In this document: positions 57,260 through 64,000 of the stretch, in pieces
How the letters are laid out: each line of letters starts with the position of its first letter
Position numbering within the stretch: position 1 is the first letter of the stretch
Assembly (NCBI GenBank): GCA_014904845.1
Contig: MU119219.1
Location: 62,001 to 126,000, forward strand
Direction of reading: 5' to 3'
Length of the DNA: 64,000 nt
Source: Acephala macrosclerotiorum
Taxonomy: Eukaryota; Ascomycota; Leotiomycetes; Helotiales; Mollisiaceae
Notes under the pieces: generated by a model
Told to the model about the DNA's origin: nothing
Seen by the model: only the letters and a program-made list of their open reading frames with translations
Databases searched by the model: none
Position numbers and translations under genes: made by a program

Positions 57260-57991
57260 GGTGAAGGATGTCGTGAAGCTTCGGGAGCTGGGAGCAGAGA
57301 TTTCGGCGTTTTGTTGGTGGAGGGCCGCTGACGAACCACTTTGACAATTCAGGTCTAGGATTAGAGCGGCAGAGATCGTACGCGTTTTTTATATGCAAGA
57401 AGACTGAAAAGCGATGCGAAAAAGGGATGGAATCATCAGTAGCTCATGTGAATCATATAAAGGGGGGTCAATGGACTTTATCAAACAATGGACGCGCCGA
57501 GGTCAAAAGATGGATGTTCGAGCCTCAGTCCGCGGTGGCTTGCTCGATGACGATCAACTCGCAAGGCTCCAGAACTTACCGAGGGAGGCCTATTGCCAAT
57601 TTAAAAGTTTAGGCGTCGCCGCTAATGAAGTGGCCTGAGGAGAGAGAGACCGGCCGGTCGGCCGGTCGAGACGGATATCTTGACGGGGCAACCACTGCGA
57701 GTGAGGAAAAGAGTGAAGATATATAGTTGTAAGATCTTACATAGATCACGATACAAATAAGGTACGGAGCGGAGTATCGCCAGCTGTGGAGGTTTGGAGG
57801 CCCCCATTTTTGTGAGCACTAGGCCGTTTGGATCTTAGTGCGGCCGCGTACGTGATACCTGACTGTGTCTTTCTTGGACATGGGCGACAATGGCATCGCC
57901 ATGAATTCCAGTGGTATCTACTTCCATAGTCTACTTAAATCAAGCACAGCTCCTCAGCCATTCTGCATCTTTGCCTGAAAGACAATTCATC
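57260..57991. promoter_or_regulatory. Divergent promoter region monooxygenase / GMC oxidoreductase
   Basis: 732 bp between the two start codons. Contains a palindromic GGCCGGTC cluster at about 57650-57668 (CCGGCCGGTCGGCCGGTCG), which could be a binding site. No coding features beyond short frames. Confidence 0.45.
57650..57668. repeat. GGCCGGTC tandem palindrome
   Basis: Two adjacent copies of GGCCGGTC, a near-palindrome rich in CpG, between divergent oxidoreductase genes. Position suggests a regulatory role; not proven. Confidence 0.5.
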
Positions 57992-59854
57992 ATGAATGCA
58001 CAATATGATTTCATCATCATAGGCGGAGGGACCGCTGGCCTCGTCCTCGCAAACCGACTCTCAGAAGATCCCAAGATTCAAGTTCTCGTCCTCGAAGCTG
58101 GAGACAATCACATCGACAATCCCACTATTAGAGCACCTGGCGCCGTGGGTGCAAACTTTGGTGGACCCGCCGATTGGGGATTCAAGACTACACCACAGGT
58201 TCGTCGGTATGACCAAATCTCTTAAACATCACAGCTGACTCATGACTAGAAACACCTCAATGACAGAGAAATCAGCTTGAATCAAGGCAAAGCGCTAGGC
58301 GGCTCCAGTGCGATCAATGTCATGATGTTCATCCCTCCATCAAAGAGCATCATCGATGCCTGGTCAGATCTAGGAAATCCTAGCTGGGACTGGGAGACCA
58401 TGAAGCCGCACTTTGCCAAGACGCACTCGGTGGAATCATTGCCATCTCCAACGAAAACGCAACTTGGCGTCATCTGGTCCGACGGGATGACCGCTGGGCC
58501 AATCCAAACATCTTATTCTGTCAGCAGAGATAGTCCGCTCCCGGCAGCATGGAACCAAACCTTCGAGAATCTGGGCTTCAAAATGAACGATGATCCATTC
58601 TCCGGCCCGGTAGCTGGCAGTTTCCCTTCGCTCACCAGCGTCGACCCTAAAACTAGGGAGCGAAGCTACGCCGCTACAGCATATTATGCTCCTGTCAACT
58701 CGCGCTCGAACCTACACGTCATGACCAGTGTTCTTGTCTCAAAGATCATTCTTGAGGACCAAGGTTCCGATGTGGTCGCTACTGGCGTACGATATCTCCA
58801 ATCCGGACAAACCATCACGATCAAAGCCCGAAAAGAAGTCATTCTCTCAGCCGGCGCCTTGCAATCCCCAAATATCCTCGAGCTCTCTGGTATTGGCAAT
58901 CGCCAACTTCTTGAAAGTTACGGAATCAAAGTCCTAGTCGACAATCCATATGTCGGAGAGAATCTACAAGACCATTTCATCAGCTCAATCACGGTCATTG
59001 ACGAGGATCCCGGAGACGAGAGCCTGCTTGACACCATCCCCGCGCCTCTGGATGCAGCGTTAACTTCCTACATCAAGCAGAACCTAGGACCGTTCACTGT
59101 CGAAAGCGTCTCATCCGTCGCCTTCCTTCCCGTCGTGAACCTCCTCAATCCCGAAGGCCAAATCATCCTTCAATCTCTCTTCAATACCTACCCAGCAGTT
59201 GCAGACCCAAATGTCCCTCTCAGCGAGAAATACTACTCCATCGCGCGTCGGCACCTAGATACCTTAGGCGAAGCATCCTCCTCCTTCTTCAACTCAATAT
59301 ACAAATCCATTAGTCCCTCACCAAGCATGCGATCCGCAATAGGCCTCTCACTCTCACAACCCCTTTCCCGAGGCAGCGTGCACATCTCCTCCTGCAACCC
59401 CCTTGAAGACCCCATCATCAACCCTAAATACTTCTCTCATCCACTCGATCTCGAAATTTACGCGCGACACCTCCAGTTCCTTGAAACCATCGCCCACTCT
59501 CCTCCCTTCTCGGCCCTCATCCACACCCTAAATACCACCTCCCCGTTGTCCCCAAAATCCAAATTTCCCCCAGGACATTATTTCGAAGACGTGGAGGTAG
59601 CGAAAGAATACATCAAGCGAACTGGAACTTCAATGTGGCATCCAACAAGTACCTGCGCCATGCTGCCTCGAGAAAAAGGTGGAGTGGTGGATAGTAGGCT
59701 GAGAGTGTATGGGGTGAGGGGGTTGAGGGTTGTGGATGCTAGTGTCATGCCACTGATCACGAGGGGGAATACTCAGGCTACTGTTTATGCGGTTGCAGAG
59801 CGGGCAGCAGATTTGGTGAGGGAGGATTGGGGGATTGTGGGTGCTAGTGCATGA
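57992..59854 (+). CDS. GMC (glucose-methanol-choline) oxidoreductase
   Basis: Exons 57992-58198 and 58250-59854 give 603 residues. FAD-binding GGGTAG is at 11-16, followed by VLEAGDN. The first GMC signature region around [13 protein letters not shown] is at 82-94; the second, [15 protein letters not shown], is near 270. The catalytic pair is His533 (in [10 protein letters not shown]) and Asn576 (in RGNTQATVY). The intron uses the donor GTTCGT, as in the sugar transporter. An in-frame ATG at 57911 would add 27 residues; [13 protein letters not shown] is the normal family start, and no signal peptide follows, so an intracellular enzyme is preferred. It oxidises an alcohol to a carbonyl, passing electrons to O2 or another acceptor. 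Substrate unknown; the adjacent monooxygenase hints at a shared pathway. Confidence 0.93.
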
Positions 59855-60207
59855 GGTGAGTCAAGGGTAGTGCACGGTCACGTGCTGTGCTTTCACCTGA
59901 GGTCAAAGTGCTCGATTATGTTTTCTTTCGCTTGAAGCACTGTCCTCATGTCTTGATTCATTCAGATTGCAAGCTCACTTGAAGGAGCTCAAGTCTTTTC
60001 CCTTAGTTTTGGTCATTTGCATTGCCAAATCCACCCATTATTGCGCTATCACGTGTCCCCAACCAGATTTTAATCTGAACTGGTCCCAACGCGCATAAAA
60101 CCACGTCCAATTCCCCTGTCGCCTTCAATCCAAACTCACTAACATCAGACTCTCACTCACCACTCGGATTTCACGGAAATCCCACAACTCAACTCAACAG
60201 CGACAAA
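59855..60207. other. Intergenic, 353 bp
   Basis: 3' flank of the GMC gene and promoter of the next. Contains CACGTG-type sequences near 59880 (TCACGTGCTG) and 60051 (TCACGTGTCC). CT-rich leader before 60208. Confidence 0.45.
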
Positions 60208-60888
60208 ATGGCAATCTTTAGCGCATCCCCTCGCTACGCATCTCTCCACTCCATCACGGAAACCACCACCACCAACAGCATCAAAACCAACATCGACATC
60301 AAGGAAATAGAGATACAAACTTTGCACACCAAGCAGCGACTCCGAAATATAGTCGCCCATCAAGCGCGTGAAGCGCAAACGGAAATGTTCGAGTCTCTAA
60401 ACATCACTATCTCAAGCGCAATCGCAGCGGCGAATCCGTTGGTATCAATCCCTAATAGTCGCGAGATGGGCGCAAAATCTTGGTCGAAGGCTGAGCTTGC
60501 GCTTGCTGGACTGCCGCAAGAACTTTATGAGCAGGCGTTGAAGACGCTACGCAAGTTGTATCTTAGCCCAGATCGGGAAATGGATGGTCCTGAAGACCTC
60601 ATCGCCGAATCCCTTGCTTACCAAATTTTTGGTCGGAAGCTCAGAACGAGGAGTATGCAGAGATGGATCAAAGACACAGAGGGGTGGTGGGTGGAGGTCT
60701 TTGAGTGGTTGTTTGGTGATGAGATTGAGGATGTTAAGAAAGTGTATGTTGCGAGAAAGGAGAAGCAGGATGCAAAAATGTTAGGCTGGACGGTGATTGA
60801 GCGTGACGAGGTCGGGATTTTTGATAAAGAGGAAATGGTGGTTAATTGCGAGGAGGTTGGCATATGGCGTGAGCTGGAGAGTTCGTAG
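60208..60888 (+). CDS. Hypothetical protein, 226 aa
   Basis: A single intronless frame preceded by a CT-rich leader. The protein is mostly polar and probably helical, without a signal peptide, membrane segment or recognised motif. Features seen are a Thr/Asn/Ile-rich N-terminus, a hydrophobic segment at about 72-85, and a C-terminal half rich in Trp and acidic residues (RWIKDTEGWWVEVFEWLFGDE). Codon use looks ordinary. I do not recognise a family. It stands alone between the GMC gene and the BBE relic, and is the only open reading frame of believable size here. Confidence 0.65.
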   Translation: MAIFSASPRYASLHSITETTTTNSIKTNIDIKEIEIQTLHTKQRLRNIVAHQAREAQTEMFESLNITISSAIAAANPLVSIPNSREMGAKSWSKAELALAGLPQELYEQALKTLRKLYLSPDREMDGPEDLIAESLAYQIFGRKLRTRSMQRWIKDTEGWWVEVFEWLFGDEIEDVKKVYVARKEKQDAKMLGWTVIERDEVGIFDKEEMVVNCEEVGIWRELESS

Positions 60889-61884
60889 TATACGAATGTA
60901 TTGTGTGATGAATGTTTCTTGGTATTGATTCGTGATTTTGAATGAAGATGTTTTTGATAGGGGGCGTAGTGCCCTGTAACCACCCCACCCCAAATTCTCG
61001 ACTTCCCTGCCTCTTATCGCAGCTATATACAAAAAGATCCTATACCAACATAATACACATTTTACAGATAGCAAGTGTGTACCAGCTAGTTATACCATTA
61101 GACCGTTGTTTGAGATTCGTGAAAGCTTGGAGGATGAAAAGCTGGGTCCGTTGGGTAGATGTCTGCGTTTGACCCCGCACCTCGAAGCAACTCCCTATCA
61201 CAACTAGGCAGGCACTGTCAATGCGGCTATATTCTGCAAAGTCCCTACTGTTTGAAGTATCTTCAGTCTGTTTGTATCTTCGGATAGTTTTGTTCAGGTC
61301 CGTGTTGAGGAAAGAGAATCTTAGAGGTGTGGGAGAGCTCGCTAAATTAGGGGCTCGGCTACAGGGCTACATCAGAGCCTGCCACATCGGAAGTGATGGT
61401 AAAGGGCATGCTCGGGGGCGAGTTATTAGCAGAAAGAGAACAAGATCTCGGGGTCGCAAGAGTTCTGCTAACTGATGTCGAGTTCGCTAATCAAAGCCAG
61501 ATCCACCGAACTAAAGCAAGGTCGTGTAAATTCGAATGAGCACTTCTGCTTTCAACCAAAAAAAACCAGAAATGATTACTTGGCCATCTTCTGTGATAGG
61601 ATGTTGAGTCTTACAAGAAAAACTCGGAAGAGGGAAGCAGAAATACTTTCTTACCTATTCTACTTTCCTTTTGAACTTTCGGAGCTCGACCTCGATTCGT
61701 GCTTAGTTTTTCGCGGTCTGTGTTCGTGGTCATGATATCGCGCACACTTAGCCTTAATCAAAAATTTCCAGAAACAGACAACATTTTAGAGTTTGTGATA
61801 TCTACATAAAGTCCCCAAACTTGGACCCAAAGTTAATATCACTTCTGACCTTCCGAAACATTACCAAACATTAACTCTCCCCCA
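60889..61884. other. Intergenic, no gene seen
   Basis: About 1 kb with short frames only on both strands. Nothing recognised. Confidence 0.4.
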
Positions 61885-62290
61885 ATGCTTATTGGACGAA
61901 TGTCACACATTCTACATCCAAAAACTAAACCACCCGCAAGCCTCATAACTCTATCTGGATTATACTTCTCCTGAATAGTCCTCAACCTCGCCGCATTCGT
62001 CTCTCCATAGAGCTACGACCTAGATTAAGATCTAAAGCATAATGCGGATACGCTGGAGCATCAGTGAAGATTCCCTTGCCTTCGCAACACCCGCCAAACG
62101 ATTAATGCTCTGTTACATAATCCCTCCTCAAAAACGCATCTTCTGATTGTAGTGTCCAAGAAAAGAACAAATTGAGCGGCAAGGGAGAATCGGCATACGG
62201 TAAAGCAGAGTCAGTTGAGTATTTGCCGTAGTTTAGGAAAGGCTTGAGATTATAAGAGAGAAGATTGCCTATGGCGAGATCTCGCTTAGC
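61885..62290 (-). pseudogene. C-terminal relic of a BBE-type FAD-linked oxidase
   Basis: Minus-strand fragments read, in order, YNLKPFLNYGKYSTD, YADSPLPLNLFFSWTLQ, then a stop (TAA after VTEH), AYPHYALDLNL in one frame, and LYGETNAARLRTIQEKYNPD then RVMRLAGG in another. These are the end of a berberine-bridge-enzyme-like FAD oxidase, where Y-P-x-Y, L-Y-G-x-N-x-x-R-L and K-Y-x-P-x-x-V correspond to known conserved positions. At least one stop and one frameshift are present, and no start or FAD-binding PCMH domain is found in frame upstream. A dead fragment; the missing N-terminus may have lain at 62300-62620. Confidence 0.65.
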
Positions 62291-62950
62291 ACTGCAAACT
62301 AAAGGGCAACACCAACAATGATCGCAAAAAAATGGCCTCTCAATCTCATTGGCAAGCTTTCTACTCTCCTAATATTAAAGCGTGGCAGGGTAGCTGATCT
62401 ACGTCTGCCGAGCAAATGCCGAGTCTGGGGAATTCTGCCATGTTGTTACCCCACAATCACAAGCTTGGTCGCCCCGCTGTTTAGGGTATGTCCCGAGGAA
62501 CGCAACGTTTGATCTCGCAGATCACCACGCTTGAGAATCGGTGAACACCTCACCCGGTAATAATATTCAGGTATTCCCAGTACAATTCGACGGCGCGGTG
62601 ACTACTTTCGTACTCGTATTATAAGTATGAAGATTGCCACCAGTAGGATTTGAGGAACAGGAAGGGGCGTCGCCCAATTGCAAGATACCATTCGTTGAGC
62701 ACATGTCCAAAGGATCAATAGATATTCGGCATAGGATCTCTTCCGTGTGATGAGATATTGAGGGTAGTGAGGGGTTAAAGAGAGGTGTGCGTGCAAGAAC
62801 AGTCTTGCGCGAAGCCGAGGGACATAAGGACTAAGTGTTTCTCCTCCTGTCCTCTGTTGCTGCTTGAGAATTACGATCCTCGCGAGAAAAAATTCCTTTG
62901 TTTGAAGCTTCATCAGTTGCTTTACTATTACGTCTCTTCCTCAATTCAAA
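62291..62950. other. Intergenic, promoter of lipase gene
   Basis: The left part may contain further unreadable remains of the FAD oxidase. The right part is the promoter and leader of the lipase gene starting at 62951. Nothing else recognised. Confidence 0.4.
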
Positions 62951-64000
62951 ATGAGAGTACTTTCGGGAACCATCGGCTGCGCATTGCTGCAATTCGTCTG
63001 CTCGATGGCAGTCCCGGCCAGCCACAACCTCTCTCCGAGAGCCACACCACTCCCACCTACGGAAGACCCCTTCTACGTACCACCATCAGGGCTGGAAGAC
63101 TTGAAACCTGGCACCATTCTCCGTTCCAGGCCCATTGGCGAATTGTCATTCCAAGGAGTTGTTCCTTTCACGGCCAAAGCCTCGTATCAACTTATGTACC
63201 GAACGACAGACAGTCTCGGCAACGCTTCTGCGGCTGTCACCACCATTATCATTCCCGAAAATGCCAATACTTCGAGAGTTCTTTCTTATCAAATCGCTGA
63301 AGACGCAGCTTGGGCAAATTGTGCGCCTTCTTACGTCGTTCAGCTCGGTTCTAATCCTGAGGACTTTGGCTCCAACGGCCTCGAGACCCTCTTCATTATC
63401 GCAGCTCTGGATCAAGGTTGGATTGTGAATCTCCCTGATTACGAAGGTCTTCAATCAGCTTTCACGTCGGGTATACAAGCTGGACAAGCAACGTTGGACT
63501 CCGTTCGTGCCGCTCTAGCATCTGGTAACTTGACCACTATCTCACCCGGAGCGGAGTATCAGATGTGGGGTTACTCAGGAGGATCATTAGCTTCAGAATG
63601 GGCAGCAGAACTCCAGCCTTCCTATGCACCAGAGCTGAATTTCAAGGGCGTTGCACTCGGCGGTCTCGTTCCAAACATCACGTCCGTCTTGCTCACCATC
63701 AACAAGAGTCTCTTCGCGGGTCTCGTTCCTGCTGGAATTCTCGGATTGGCAAGTGCTTATCCAGAGCTGGAGGCCTATATCGATGAACACCTTATCCCTG
63801 CGAATACTTCAACTTTTAAGAAGGTTCTGACGCAATGCACGGCGGAAGATATCATCACTTACGCGGGACAAGACTTGTTCTCATACTTCGACGAGGGGGA
63901 GGAAACGCTCATGGCTGCCATCCCTCAGTCTGTTCTTAGCGCTACAGGACAAATGGGCACACACGGAACGCCACAGATGCCAGTGTTTGCATACAAAGCT
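62951..64000 (+). CDS. Secretory lipase (LIP family), 3' end beyond window
   Basis: The frame starts at ATG 62951 and is open for 350 codons to the window edge. A signal peptide is clear (residues 1-20: MRVLSGTIGCALLQFVCSMA, then VPASHN). The mature protein matches secretory lipases of the LIP type: PPSGLEDLKPGTILRSR, QLMYRTTDSLGNASAAVTT, then the nucleophile motif G-x-S-x-G as GYSGG with Ser209, and GGLVPNITSVL. Several N-glycosylation sites (NAS, NTS, NLT, NIT) fit secretion. It should release fatty acids from triglycerides outside the cell. The catalytic Asp and His would lie near or past the window end. No introns needed in the visible part. Confidence 0.93.
   Translation, partial: MRVLSGTIGCALLQFVCSMAVPASHNLSPRATPLPPTEDPFYVPPSGLEDLKPGTILRSRPIGELSFQGVVPFTAKASYQLMYRTTDSLGNASAAVTTIIIPENANTSRVLSYQIAEDAAWANCAPSYVVQLGSNPEDFGSNGLETLFIIAALDQGWIVNLPDYEGLQSAFTSGIQAGQATLDSVRAALASGNLTTISPGAEYQMWGYSGGSLASEWAAELQPSYAPELNFKGVALGGLVPNITSVLLTINKSLFAGLVPAGILGLASAYPELEAYIDEHLIPANTSTFKKVLTQCTAEDIITYAGQDLFSYFDEGEETLMAAIPQSVLSATGQMGTHGTPQMPVFAYKA

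Noticed and set aside
1..64000. tRNA, rRNA, CRISPR, intact transposase or reverse transcriptase
   Set aside because: None recognised by reading; a tRNAscan or repeat search would be needed to exclude small or diverged copies.

Overview
The window is nuclear DNA from a filamentous ascomycete (Pezizomycotina; Leotiomycetes or Dothideomycetes seem likeliest, but I cannot fix the class). The evidence is short GT-AG introns of about 45-150 bp, Zn2Cys6 regulators, HET, Clr5 and 2EXR proteins, an eisosome PIL1 gene, a KMT6/EZH2 gene, and two AT-only islands that look like RIP-degraded repeats. I found no tRNA, rRNA, CRISPR array or intact transposon.

Layout. 1-560: AT-rich island. 1-12 kb: a Zn2Cys6 regulator, a possible small secreted protein, a tandem pair of AIG1/GIMAP-like GTPase genes (the second carries a 1-nt frameshift just after its P-loop), and a head-to-head pair of related type II membrane proteins with RgpF-like motifs. 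12.5-31 kb is conserved core: KMT6/EZH2 (H3K27 methyltransferase), a Clr5-domain protein, PIL1, NAA38/MAK31-like LSM protein, RAD2/XPG, and an RBR ubiquitin ligase. A gene-poor gap of 3.4 kb lies between KMT6 and the Clr5 gene.

32.7-41.5 kb looks like a small specialised-metabolism locus without a PKS, NRPS or terpene core: O-methyltransferase, a broken Zn2Cys6 regulator, a PF10014-type 2-oxoglutarate dioxygenase and a DHA1-type MFS transporter, plus a membrane-protein fragment. 42.3-51.1 kb holds an intact HET gene, a 2EXR-like gene with an in-frame stop, and a very large C2H2 gene with two in-frame stops and one frameshift. All three stops can be explained by CpA to TpA changes, the signature of RIP, and the locus sits next to the second AT-only island (51.88-52.33 kb). 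53-60 kb carries a sugar transporter and a divergent Baeyer-Villiger-type monooxygenase / GMC oxidoreductase pair. 60-64 kb has one unrecognised gene, the remains of a BBE-type FAD oxidase, and the 5' part of a secretory lipase that runs off the window.

How it fits together: intact housekeeping and chromatin genes sit in the middle; the flanks are accessory DNA (regulators, transporters, oxidoreductases, incompatibility-type genes) with at least four decayed genes and two AT islands. Exon coordinates below were worked out by hand from reading frames, splice consensus and expected family sequence. Several introns are inferred, not proven. Single-base lesions could be sequencing errors.
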